A DNA stretch of 64,000 bases from Cellulosilyticum sp. (GTDB lineage: Bacteria; Bacillota; Clostridia; Lachnospirales; Cellulosilyticaceae), in assembly GCA_015058045.1 (NCBI GenBank), contig SVDC01000002.1:62001-126000 (forward strand), read 5' to 3'. This document shows, piece after piece, positions 8,552 through 16,980 of the stretch (the first letter of the stretch is position 1; each line of letters begins with the position of its first letter). Under the pieces are notes generated by a model. That model had not been told where the DNA came from, did no database searches, and was given only the letters and a program-made list of their open reading frames with translations. The translations under genes were made by a program, and so were the position numbers.

Positions 8552-9305
8552 TTGGAACCTCCGTATCTTCCCATTCTATGTCAATATTAGTAGGTTCACC
8601 ATAGAACATATACATTTGTGTTCCCTGGCCAAGTGCAACCAATAAATCACCTACATCGTATCTAGGAATATTATCGTAATATGATTTATCAGAATATGCT
8701 TCTACGTTATTTTTGTTAGGATCTCTTACCCCAACTTTCATATCATCAGAAAAGCCTTCGATTATCAAATATGTGGATAGATTTCCGTATTTGCTAGGGT
8801 GAGGTATGCGAACTATCGCAAAATCATAGGTTCCTGCTAATCCTTCAACAAGTGTATTGAAATCATAATCTAATACTTCATATGTTTCTTCTCCAGAAAA
8901 AGTATTCAAAGTATCATTAATTATAATGTTCCCATTTTTATCAAAAAGTTCTGGATAATCCTTTATTAAAACGTCGGGAGTTATCCATTTTTGAGAATGG
9001 TAACTAGCCACCATAGAAAGCACCGTAACAAGATTGCCAGATTCTGCGACAGTCTTTCCATTTTGCATAGTTACATCTTCATAATCCTGCATATATATGG
9101 CAGGGATATAGCTAAAATTGCATTCGTCTTTATTTTGAGAAGGATTATTAGGGTCAATAGGGCCAATATTATTAATAATCTCTTTATCCTTTTCTATTGC
9201 TTCAGCTGATACATTACTATCTGCATCTATTTTTTCTTCATTCTTTCCGCAAGAGGAGAGTAGAAGAGTAGTTAGCAATAGCATTGAAATAATTCTTTTT
9301 TTCAT
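8541..9305 (-). CDS. Lipoprotein with C39-like peptidase fold, probably inactive
   Basis: A 254-aa protein with a lipoprotein signal (MKKRIISMLLLTTLLLSSCG, lipobox LSSC). Residues 60-240 follow the C39_2 peptidase layout: a YMQDYEDVTM entry segment, the helix that normally carries the catalytic Cys, and GVRDPN corresponding to the family DP motif. Where active enzymes have CGPTS this protein reads AESGNLVTVLSM, and the usual GHF histidine region reads YGNLSTYLII. Both catalytic residues therefore appear lost. It may bind cell-wall peptide or act as a channel component. It sits between the lysozyme-domain gene and a membrane gene. Confidence 0.65.
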   Translation of the reverse strand: MKKRIISMLLLTTLLLSSCGKNEEKIDADSNVSAEAIEKDKEIINNIGPIDPNNPSQNKDECNFSYIPAIYMQDYEDVTMQNGKTVAESGNLVTVLSMVASYHSQKWITPDVLIKDYPELFDKNGNIIINDTLNTFSGEETYEVLDYDFNTLVEGLAGTYDFAIVRIPHPSKYGNLSTYLIIEGFSDDMKVGVRDPNKNNVEAYSDKSYYDNIPRYDVGDLLVALGQGTQMYMFYGEPTNIDIEWEDTEVPNEE

Positions 9306-9317
9306 TGCATTACCTCT

Positions 9318-11324
9318 TTAATCATAAACGCCATTTTGAATAGCATTATAGTATGACTGAGCAGATGCTCGTCTACTATCAAGACCTATATACCACCATC
9401 CGTTTGATCTAACGGTAGTATATCCAAATTTAGCATTTTTATATTTAGGATTATTAGCCTTCCAGGTAGCAATCCCTGCTTCAGTCTGGAAGTTAGCAGG
9501 ACGCTCAAATGCTCTACAAAATATATCGGTTGCTGTTTGTACGTCAGTTGCAGTTATAAAAGCATCATAAGCATTCATTGTTTTCCCACCAACAGTAACA
9601 GTATAGCCTATTTGTTGTGATTGCAATTCTTGATTAACCAAGTAAGAAGCTTGAGCTCTAATGTCTGTAACTTCAAGCCCTAAACTTGCAGCGTGATTAA
9701 TTAGTGCAGTTTTTCGTCCACCAAGCCATTGAGCTATACCAACTGAGCCCTGATCACCTTTCATTGCAGTTCTAAAACCATTTTCGTGTTGTAGATTACC
9801 CATAACACCTGCAATACATACATCGGAAAGGCCATATGCTTTCAGATATTGGTATACTACTTTTTGATTAGAGCCTTCGACGTTTTCCAGTGATACATTA
9901 TTTGCAATAGTTGATATTACAGAGTTTGATTCTCGCTCAGAATTGAGAGGAGTATCGTAATCAAGATGGTACAATTCATAGTTCTCATCATTGGAAATAG
10001 CTCTTATTTGATCAGTTCTGGTGCGCATGAAATTGTAATTATCAACAGTAGCAGACCATTTTTTATTACTGTATTGTGTGCCTATAGAAACATCGTTGCT
10101 ATCTTGTCCCATAGAAAAAAGGCTATATACATCATAAGGATATATTGTAATTACAACATAATTTGCATCACTTGAATTACTTTCATTATCATCAACCTTA
10201 GCATAGTAGCTTATATAGTAAAGATGTTTTACAGTACTATCAGCCTTCATAAATTCAGAGAAGCGAGCAGTGTCAAATTCTTCTGGATTATATCCCTCTT
10301 CGCTTTCATATTGTTCTTCATCTAACAATATGCCTGCAACTGATAATATATCTCCATAATTAGAATTTTGATAAACTTTATCCCAGGAATCAGAATTAGT
10401 CTGAGCTAATGTTTTCTTTGATTTCCACCAACTATAACCGTTTTGTTTGCAATATGCTTTTGCATCTTTTAAAGCAAGAGCATACGAAGCTTTTAGTGCT
10501 GACTCAATCTCAGTATAGTTTGATTTTAAGGAATCATTGTACTGTTGATTATGTTCATAACCAGTTAACTCATATGCGCTTGCACCATCCACAGAAATAT
10601 CTGTTTGCTCACCTTCTGTATCGGAAAAGCCTCCAAATAAGTTTGTGAAAAAAGATGTAATAGCATCTGTGAATCCTGCCCATGCGCCTGAAGCTCCTTC
10701 AGTAACAGCTTCAAATTCATAAGCAAGAACAGCCTTTAATGAATCTGGAGTCAATATATTGGCAAACGTTGAAATTAAAAATAAAACCATTAAAATCGCC
10801 CATGCAATTAAAAGGATTTTTATTTTTAAAATAGTAAAAGCTATTTTTGCTTTTATTCCGCTAGTGAGTCTACCAACAATTCCGTCTCCATCTTCGACAT
10901 CCTCATCGGTTTCATCATCATCTTCATCCTCGTCTTCTACGTCACTATTGTTATCTTCATTTGCTTCGTCACTATCATCTTTTCCGTCGGAATCCTTATC
11001 GTTTTGCTTATCTATATCAGATTTTCCGTTTTCATCATCATTTGATGATTCCTCCTGGTCATTTATTCCATCTTCGTCAAAATCATCGTTGTCATCATCA
11101 ATTTCGTTATCAGAGTTATCATCATCATAACTATCATCTAAATTATTAGCAGAAGAGGGTGGCATATCGTCACCCTCTTTGTTACTACCAATATTGCTAA
11201 GTAAATCAGATATATTGTTATAAGCATTTTGCATGTCTAGCACAGACTGAGCTGCTTTATCAAGGCCAGAAGGGTCATCATTTAATTGCAATTCATCATT
11301 ATCGTCCCATTCTAAATGTGCCAT
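9318..11324 (-). CDS. Conjugation cell-wall hydrolase, phage-lysozyme-like domain
   Basis: A 668-aa bitopic protein. Residues 55-150 are extremely acidic and low-complexity (Asp/Glu runs), a membrane helix follows at about 165-190, and an outside region leads to a C-terminal phage_lysozyme2-like domain from about residue 486. That domain has GVMGNLQHENGF with the likely catalytic Glu and GSVGIAQW. In Gram-positive transfer systems such VirB1-like proteins open peptidoglycan for the channel. The long acidic cytoplasmic N-terminus is unusual. Lies 14 bp after the VirB6-like gene. Confidence 0.8.
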   Translation of the reverse strand: MAHLEWDDNDELQLNDDPSGLDKAAQSVLDMQNAYNNISDLLSNIGSNKEGDDMPPSSANNLDDSYDDDNSDNEIDDDNDDFDEDGINDQEESSNDDENGKSDIDKQNDKDSDGKDDSDEANEDNNSDVEDEDEDDDETDEDVEDGDGIVGRLTSGIKAKIAFTILKIKILLIAWAILMVLFLISTFANILTPDSLKAVLAYEFEAVTEGASGAWAGFTDAITSFFTNLFGGFSDTEGEQTDISVDGASAYELTGYEHNQQYNDSLKSNYTEIESALKASYALALKDAKAYCKQNGYSWWKSKKTLAQTNSDSWDKVYQNSNYGDILSVAGILLDEEQYESEEGYNPEEFDTARFSEFMKADSTVKHLYYISYYAKVDDNESNSSDANYVVITIYPYDVYSLFSMGQDSNDVSIGTQYSNKKWSATVDNYNFMRTRTDQIRAISNDENYELYHLDYDTPLNSERESNSVISTIANNVSLENVEGSNQKVVYQYLKAYGLSDVCIAGVMGNLQHENGFRTAMKGDQGSVGIAQWLGGRKTALINHAASLGLEVTDIRAQASYLVNQELQSQQIGYTVTVGGKTMNAYDAFITATDVQTATDIFCRAFERPANFQTEAGIATWKANNPKYKNAKFGYTTVRSNGWWYIGLDSRRASAQSYYNAIQNGVYD

Positions 11325-11338
11325 ACAATATGTCCTTT

Positions 11339-13603
11339 CTATACATCTTGAGGAGCAGTTGGCTTAGCTTCTTGTTTCTCTCTATGAGGCGAAACAACGC
11401 CACCACGAATAACTGATGCACCTCGCTTTACAGCTGATACATGGTTAGAAGCAGGAGTATAATCAAATGATTGTTTTTCTCCATTTCTCATGTTGCAATT
11501 AAGTACGTACCCGCTTGAAGAATCTTTACCATTAATATATTCAACTGAACGAATTTCCTTAATACCAAATCCTGCAAACCCTGCGGGAGCATTATCGTTG
11601 ACTCTGAGAGTTCTGCGAATATCATTTTCTGGTATTATGTAATTTTTATTTTCATCTTTTGCATCCCATCTTGTAGTGCTGTCAATGCCATCAGTAAGTG
11701 TATAAGCTCCATTGAATTCTTGACACATATTAGCAGCCCTAAATGTAGTGCCATCCTGTGCTTTCATTACACCGTTAAAGCTACTGCCATCCTTGTTGTA
11801 GTCGATATGAGGTATACCACCTTCATTACTAAATGTGTAATGCGATAAGTCTTCATCATTACCATGTGCATCCATAACTGAATGTATGTCGTCAGCCGTA
11901 AATCCACCTAAAGAAGAAATTGGATTTCCACTTATATCGTTAGAATTAAATGCATCCTCACTCATTATGTCATTTAAAACGATACCGTCTTCCATCTCTG
12001 CTAACGAACCATTACTAAATGCCATATGCATAGCATCTCCGTTTGTTCCAGTTAAACCTATGCTATTAGCAGAGGCATCTGTACCAAGAACAAAGTTTGA
12101 GCTACCCATGTCTGTAGTGGCAGTGCCAACAAGATTTCCTTTTTGATCCATAGTTACATCTGAGAATGTAAGAGCTGCATCATTTGATAATCCCATTGCA
12201 TTTCTAATATTGTCTGAGCCAATTACATCATTTAACAAATGATTAGCATAGGCTGCTTGATCCTCAGCCCCGAGCATATTGTAAGAAGAGAGGAAAGCAC
12301 CTTTTTCTGCAAGATCTCCAGAACGTCTAAACATTCTGTCCATTGCTTCCTGCTGACCAACTCCTAAATGCTCATTGCCATCATTCATTGCTCGACCAAT
12401 AGCTCCACCTAATGAACTTCTCATTGCGGCCATAGCAGCGGCATCTCCTATACCCATTCCACCAAGAGCTGTTCCAACCTTAGCAAGAGGAACATTATTA
12501 GAAATAGCAGCGGCACCTATTAATCCCTTAGCTGCCATGTTTCTTGTCTTAGCACCAAGGTGTGACATGTTGTGAGCCGCCTGAAGCATATTATCTAGCA
12601 GGGATCCCCCAGAAGAACCGATTACGAAACCGTGCTCTCTCATAAATTGTTCTATAGAAACACCAATATTTATCCATCCAATAATGAAGAATATTGCAAG
12701 GAAATTACCGCTACTTACTTGCATAAACCAATTTGTCATACGAATGATAAAAACAGAAAGGATTATTGCAATTCCTTCGTTCGTGAAGCCACCTAAATAG
12801 TTAAGGAATATATTTTCAGTAGCTGTACTTACATAGGTAGAACAAGCAAGAGGATACGTAATATACATGAAGCACCACTTGGCATATCTTCTAGCTAACT
12901 CAATTATTAACTTCATGTAGTTATATAATATTGAGCCCAAGAAATATACTTCTACTATTGCAGCTAGAAAACCAATAAGTAAACCGCCATCAACAGCTGC
13001 CTGTTCTTCAGGTGTTATTACTGTGCCTGTTCCAATATTATCGTTTAGCACCCAGTTGCCGTTTTCATCTGTGGTTACTGATGATGACATGTAATTGTCT
13101 ACATTAGAAGCTCCAATACTATCAAGCAACGATGTTGTACCATCAGAATTAGCTGCCTTTAATACACCGCTGTCGCCTTCAATGCCTTCTCCTACAAGTG
13201 GTACTATTACACCATCGTAAAAGAAATCTACGGTCACGGATATAACATTCGTACATAGAAATTTGCTAGATGAAATAAGAATGATGCAGATAACTGAACG
13301 AATAAACATTGTTCTTAAGTTATCTTTGACATCTTTATCCTTATAAGTCCTATTAATAACGGAAACGCCCACATTCCAGGCAAATAAAATAACGAGTATT
13401 ACAAATGCTGTATTCTGAAAGGTTGAATAGATGTTATCAACATTCTCAGAGCCATTTATTATATGTTCGTTAAAATATGATGGAGTAGGGCGGAAGTTAT
13501 CTAAGTCAAAAAATCCTATTATAGCGTTTAGTAATCCGCTTACTAAACGCATCATCCAAGAACCAATTGTACTTAGTACTTCATCTGTAATATTTTTTAG
13601 CAT
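11339..13603 (-). CDS. VirB6/TrbL-like polytopic conjugation membrane protein
   Basis: A 754-aa protein whose first 330 residues hold about six or seven hydrophobic helices. One long outside loop (about residues 105-195) is followed by a helix pair around GGLLIGFLAAIVEVYFLGSILY. The second half is Gly/Asn/Ser-rich and soluble, starting with a small-residue helix region (GLIGAAAISNN). This layout matches VirB6/TrbL-like channel proteins of Firmicute conjugative elements. It follows the pilin gene, separated by a stem-loop. Confidence 0.75.
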   Translation of the reverse strand: MLKNITDEVLSTIGSWMMRLVSGLLNAIIGFFDLDNFRPTPSYFNEHIINGSENVDNIYSTFQNTAFVILVILFAWNVGVSVINRTYKDKDVKDNLRTMFIRSVICIILISSSKFLCTNVISVTVDFFYDGVIVPLVGEGIEGDSGVLKAANSDGTTSLLDSIGASNVDNYMSSSVTTDENGNWVLNDNIGTGTVITPEEQAAVDGGLLIGFLAAIVEVYFLGSILYNYMKLIIELARRYAKWCFMYITYPLACSTYVSTATENIFLNYLGGFTNEGIAIILSVFIIRMTNWFMQVSSGNFLAIFFIIGWINIGVSIEQFMREHGFVIGSSGGSLLDNMLQAAHNMSHLGAKTRNMAAKGLIGAAAISNNVPLAKVGTALGGMGIGDAAAMAAMRSSLGGAIGRAMNDGNEHLGVGQQEAMDRMFRRSGDLAEKGAFLSSYNMLGAEDQAAYANHLLNDVIGSDNIRNAMGLSNDAALTFSDVTMDQKGNLVGTATTDMGSSNFVLGTDASANSIGLTGTNGDAMHMAFSNGSLAEMEDGIVLNDIMSEDAFNSNDISGNPISSLGGFTADDIHSVMDAHGNDEDLSHYTFSNEGGIPHIDYNKDGSSFNGVMKAQDGTTFRAANMCQEFNGAYTLTDGIDSTTRWDAKDENKNYIIPENDIRRTLRVNDNAPAGFAGFGIKEIRSVEYINGKDSSSGYVLNCNMRNGEKQSFDYTPASNHVSAVKRGASVIRGGVVSPHREKQEAKPTAPQDV

Positions 13604-13627
13604 GATATAAAACCTCTAAATAAAGAA

Positions 13628-13648
13628 GGAGCTGCAAGTTGCAGCCCC
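13628..13648 (-). terminator. Stem-loop between virB2-like and virB6-like genes
   Basis: GGGGCTGCAA/TTGCAGCTCC hairpin with a U-rich tail (TTCTTTATTT) on the minus strand. Probably a partial terminator letting the pilin gene be expressed above the rest of the operon. Confidence 0.65.
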
Positions 13649-13671
13649 TTGTATCTTTGTATTGTTTGTAG

Positions 13672-14034
13672 TTACGCTGCGTTCCTGAATACATCGAAGA
13701 TTGCACTGAATGAACCATAGATGAAAGTACCACCGATACCAAACGCTACAGCAACAGCAATAGAAATACCTGCTAATTTAAACTTCTGAGTAGCATCTTT
13801 TGATGAAAATAGACCCCAGAAGAAAAAGAAGATTGCTGCGGCTATTGCCAGGACAATAGTAACTGGGGCAATAAGATCAATAAAATTGATTGCGCCCTGT
13901 TTAATAGCTTCGTCTGATTCCCAGACGTTAGAACAGTTAATTACTGTAGTTGATACTGTAACTACAGCAGGTAAGACAAAAGCCATTAGCTTGTAACAAC
14001 TTTCTTTGATTGAATTGAAAAGTTTTGTAAACAT
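13672..14034 (-). CDS. VirB2-like pilin/small conjugation membrane protein
   Basis: A 120-aa protein with a first hydrophobic helix (KLMAFVLPAVVTVSTTVIN), a short outside loop, and two further helices (APVTIVLAIAAAIFFFFWGLF and IAVAVAFGIGGTFIYGSF) separated by a basic turn SSKDATQKFK. This is the TrbC/VirB2 (Maff2-like) topology. As first gene of the operon and followed by a stem-loop, it is likely the abundant subunit. SD AAGGAGG is strong. Confidence 0.7.
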   Translation of the reverse strand: MFTKLFNSIKESCYKLMAFVLPAVVTVSTTVINCSNVWESDEAIKQGAINFIDLIAPVTIVLAIAAAIFFFFWGLFSSKDATQKFKLAGISIAVAVAFGIGGTFIYGSFSAIFDVFRNAA

Positions 14035-14122
14035 TTCATCCTCCTTGTATTTTTGTAAATAATTAATTTTTTATAACTTTTACCTAAAGGATAATATACC
14101 AAAAAAATTACAAAAAGACAAT

Positions 14123-14151
14123 ATAATAGCTTACAATCACTTTTTATAACA
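14123..14151 (-). promoter_or_regulatory. Promoter of the virB2-virB6 operon with AAAAGTGAT element
   Basis: Minus strand: AAAAGTGAT, 7 nt, -10 TATTAT, the same spacing as at 3.9, 20.4, 21.3 and 37.1 kb. The -35 (TGTTAT) is weak, so activation or readthrough could matter. About 85 bp upstream of the pilin ATG. Confidence 0.6.
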
Positions 14152-14160
14152 TAATATAAA

Positions 14161-14185
14161 AGAGCCAGTTAAAATACTGACTCTT
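14161..14185 (-). terminator. Intrinsic terminator after parR
   Basis: AGAGTCAG/CTGGCTCT stem on the minus strand followed by TTTTATATT. Confidence 0.65.
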
Positions 14186-14192
14186 TACGAAC

Positions 14193-14714
14193 TTATTGTC
14201 TAAATTGTTCAAGGAGAGAAAAATCAAAATCTTCCAGTTCATCGTCATCAATAAAGTTATCATCGTCATCATTATTTGACGCTTGTATTACATTATCTGA
14301 AGGATTGTTGAAAGCTTCATCGCTGTTATTAGCCTGCATTGGAGCTGAAGCGATAGAAGAGGTTGGAATTATTCCATTATTGGCCTGGATTGTATTCAAT
14401 GCTACTAAGATTGAATTTGCTAATTCATTCATTCCCTGCACTGGATTGGTAACGGGAGAAACCATTGGTTGTAAATCTAAATTTCCATTTGGTAAATTAA
14501 AGTCTACTGGAATAATACCTGCTAATTTTTTTGCATCATCATCCGTAAGTGAAACTAATGTTTCCTCGGATGCCAGATTGTTGTTCTCCAAAAATCGATA
14601 TATTAACGAAGCTATAAATGTACCTTGATAGTGATACAATTTGTCTAAAAACATCGAAGCTAATTTTCCCTTTTCATTCTGCGGTAGTTTGATGTTTTTC
14701 CTTTTTGTACTCAT
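14193..14714 (-). CDS. parR: ParR-like adaptor of the ParM partition system
   Basis: A 173-aa protein directly downstream of the ParM-like gene (15-bp gap). The N-terminal 45 residues (MSTKRKNIKLPQNEKGKLAS onward) fit a ribbon-helix-helix with its beta strand KNIKLP. The remainder is Asn/Asp-rich, ending in an acidic stretch and a short C-terminal segment (FDFSLLEQFRQ) of the kind that contacts the actin-like filament. ParR proteins bind centromere repeats and cap the filament. Sequence is divergent; the call relies on position and architecture. Confidence 0.7.
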   Translation of the reverse strand: MSTKRKNIKLPQNEKGKLASMFLDKLYHYQGTFIASLIYRFLENNNLASEETLVSLTDDDAKKLAGIIPVDFNLPNGNLDLQPMVSPVTNPVQGMNELANSILVALNTIQANNGIIPTSSIASAPMQANNSDEAFNNPSDNVIQASNNDDDDNFIDDDELEDFDFSLLEQFRQ

Positions 14715-14729
14715 TTAGCATCTCCCCTT

Positions 14730-15707
14730 TTATAAATTGCGACATTCAGCTTTTAAAAGCTTCTCGTAACCTACTGCATTAGCTCTAGGATTTGTAATAA
14801 AATCACATAACCTGATAAGCTTATTCTCCTTAATGAATTTGCGGAAGAGCTTGCTACCTCCACCAAGGAAAATGACAGGCTTTGAATTAAACTCTAACCC
14901 TTTTTCACGAAGCTTATTAATGATGTTGTCACACCATTCTCTTGCCATTTTCTTGATTACAGCGATTTCCTCTGCTGAACAAATTGTAACCTCATCTTTC
15001 AAAACGCTTTCAATTGTTGAGGCATCAATTGTATAACCAAAGTCTCGATTAATTACATTCTCAATCTCATCGAACATTTTTAAGACACCTAGATCAAGTG
15101 ATACACAACCGTCAACTACAGGCTTGCCTACATGGATAGGAACAACATCAACAGTGTATCCACCTATATCGATTGCATAATAATCCTTGAATTTATTTGA
15201 AACAAAATCTGGATTTTTAGGTTTATATGTTACAACAGCAGCATAATCTTGAGGATATATACATACTTGCTTGAGATTAAACTTAAATTTTATGTCGTTG
15301 TATATAAACTCTATGCCACCTTCGAATTTCTCTTTATAGTAATTCTTGAGATTTTCAGAAAGAGAGGCCATGTGCGAAGGTGGAAGACCAACACCTAAAT
15401 ATAAATCAGAGTATGCTTCAATTTCTTTTTTTACAGCCAAATCGTCGTTTTTGTCCTTACATCTATCAACTAATTCCTTTGCGATACCATAAAGAGTAAG
15501 AATGAAACACCTGTCATCAGTGGTCTTATCCTTAACATATGGAAATCTTTCTAGTGTTGGGACATATGTATGATTATTAACTGTAATAACATCAATAGCT
15601 CCGAATGGAGCTTTAGGGTATGCTTTGTATCCTGATGTCGTAGTTGTGTTCGCTGATTTGGTGTCATAATTACCGACATCAATACCAATATAAGCCTTTT
15701 TACCCAT
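14730..15707 (-). CDS. parM: ParM-like actin-family partition ATPase
   Basis: A 325-aa actin-fold protein. Phosphate-1 motif IDVGNYDTK lies at residues 8-16, phosphate-2 motif AIDIGGYTVDVV near residue 178, and the adenosine motif FLGGGSKLF near residue 290. This is the ParM/Alp7-like plasmid filament family, which polymerises with ATP to push sister plasmids apart. SD AAGGAGG lies 8 nt upstream. The preceding 200 bp hold ACGC repeats suitable as a parC centromere and a divergent ParB-like gene. Confidence 0.88.
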   Translation of the reverse strand: MGKKAYIGIDVGNYDTKSANTTTTSGYKAYPKAPFGAIDVITVNNHTYVPTLERFPYVKDKTTDDRCFILTLYGIAKELVDRCKDKNDDLAVKKEIEAYSDLYLGVGLPPSHMASLSENLKNYYKEKFEGGIEFIYNDIKFKFNLKQVCIYPQDYAAVVTYKPKNPDFVSNKFKDYYAIDIGGYTVDVVPIHVGKPVVDGCVSLDLGVLKMFDEIENVINRDFGYTIDASTIESVLKDEVTICSAEEIAVIKKMAREWCDNIINKLREKGLEFNSKPVIFLGGGSKLFRKFIKENKLIRLCDFITNPRANAVGYEKLLKAECRNL

Positions 15708-15753
15708 TTATCGAACCTCCTTGTATGTTAGAAAAAATTATTGTATTATATTT

Positions 15754-15850
15754 TAACGCATATATAGTAACGCAATATAACATATTTGTAAAGAATAAAA
15801 CGCTATTAATAACAACTTTTTAAAACAAGAAAGACGCTTTTTATGACGCT
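15754..15850. repeat. Candidate parC centromere: ACGC-containing repeats
   Basis: TAACGCA at 15754 and 15768, AAACGCT near 15798, AGACGCTTTTTATG at 15832 and TGACGCTTTTAT near 15844. The last two resemble the ATGACGC units at 848-942. Position upstream of parM matches known parMRC arrangements, where ParR binds such repeats. Minus-strand promoter elements for parM probably overlap (TATAAT near 15740). Confidence 0.55.
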
Positions 15851-15856
15851 TTTATA

Positions 15857-15885
15857 TTGTAAAAACGATTTTTTTCTTTTAAAAT
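15857..15885 (+). promoter_or_regulatory. Promoter of the plus-strand ParB-like gene
   Basis: TTGTAA, 17-bp spacer, TAAAAT; about 40 bp upstream of the ATG chosen at 15929. Confidence 0.55.
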
Positions 15886-15928
15886 TAGCTTGTAAGGACA
15901 AATTTTGACCTCGAAGGAGATAAAAGAA

Positions 15929-16918
15929 ATGGCAAACGAAATAGTGATGTTACCACTAAGTAAGCTAAAGCCTAATCCAGATAATGTTAAGATTTTTAAT
16001 ATGGCCAAAATAGATGCATTGGCGCAAAGTATAAAAAAGGACGGCTTTATTGGAGCTATAGAAGTAATAAAAGTTGATAAAGATACATATGAAATCTTAT
16101 CTGGCCATAGAAGATATGAGGCTATGAAGCTTTTAGGAAATAAGGAAATCCCTGCGATAGTTCTTGAGAATATCGATGAGATTACTAAAAGCAGAACATT
16201 GTTGTCAGCAAATATAAATAATAGAGAGCTAACAGCTATGGATAAAGCTAGAGCAATTAATTATTATATTGAACATGTTTCAAGGCCATCTGGTTCTACA
16301 AACACTCTTGATGATGCGGCAGAGTTTTTCAGTATAAGTAAATCCTCGGTTAAGAATTACAGAAAACTAACTAAATTTTCCAAGAAGTTGCAGGCAGTAT
16401 TAGAAGAAGATCTTATTTCTTATACAGGCCTTGTAGATGATGTAACAAGTTTTGATGCAAAGACACAAGATAAGCTTGCCGATGACATAAGAAAAGCTGT
16501 AAGTGAAAATGACGGTGAAGACTTAGGTTTCAAACGTGTAAGACAGTTAGTTCATAATATATCACTTGAGATTGCAAGAGAAGAGAATAGAGCAAAATCA
16601 TTAGAAGATAAAAAGCTTGATAGAGAAGAAAAGGAAGCTCAAAAAGAATTTGTAGAAATAAAAGCGCAGGAAGCTAAAGAAGAAGAGAAAAAGTCTGTAA
16701 ACTCTATAGGCACTTCTTTATTTGAGGAATTTGGTGGAATGGCAGCGTATGGTTTTGAGCAGGGTTCCTCTATCGATGATGAGACAGAATATGCTGATGA
16801 AAAAATAAATGAGGCAGTCGATTTGCTCAAAATTGCACTTAGAAGAGAGGTTAAGGGCGATATAAGTAGCCAGTTGAAACAACTAAGACAAATGATTGAT
16901 AAACTCGAAAAAATGTAA
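15929..16918 (+). CDS. Second ParB/Spo0J-family protein
   Basis: A 329-aa protein. The ORF track begins at a TTG (15905), but the ATG at 15929 follows a good SD (AAGGAG), so MANEIVMLPLSKLKPNPDN is the likely start. The ParB N-terminal domain (residues 5-95) contains LSGHRRYEAMKLLG; an HTH follows around residues 105-150 (AAEFFSISKSSVKNYRKL). The C-terminal half is a charged coiled coil with KEAQKEFVEIKAQEAKEEEK. Divergent from parM and without a ParA partner, it resembles orphan plasmid ParB proteins that regulate transcription or assist partition. Specific target unknown. Confidence 0.85.
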   Translation: MANEIVMLPLSKLKPNPDNVKIFNMAKIDALAQSIKKDGFIGAIEVIKVDKDTYEILSGHRRYEAMKLLGNKEIPAIVLENIDEITKSRTLLSANINNRELTAMDKARAINYYIEHVSRPSGSTNTLDDAAEFFSISKSSVKNYRKLTKFSKKLQAVLEEDLISYTGLVDDVTSFDAKTQDKLADDIRKAVSENDGEDLGFKRVRQLVHNISLEIAREENRAKSLEDKKLDREEKEAQKEFVEIKAQEAKEEEKKSVNSIGTSLFEEFGGMAAYGFEQGSSIDDETEYADEKINEAVDLLKIALRREVKGDISSQLKQLRQMIDKLEKM

Positions 16919-16924
16919 AATAAA

Positions 16925-16955
16925 AGGACTCTAAAGCGTAAAGCTAAAGAGTCCT
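16925..16955. terminator. Bidirectional terminator
   Basis: AGGACTCT/AGAGTCCT stem with T-rich flanks on both sides, between converging genes. Confidence 0.8.
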
Positions 16956-16980
16956 ATTTTATTGCTATGCTATAGCAATA

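Noticed and set aside
10759-11130. Plus-strand Ser-rich ORF of 123 aa
   Set aside because: It is the antisense of the Asp/Glu tract of the lysozyme-domain protein. Same reasoning for the Ser-rich shadows at 19435 and 32675.
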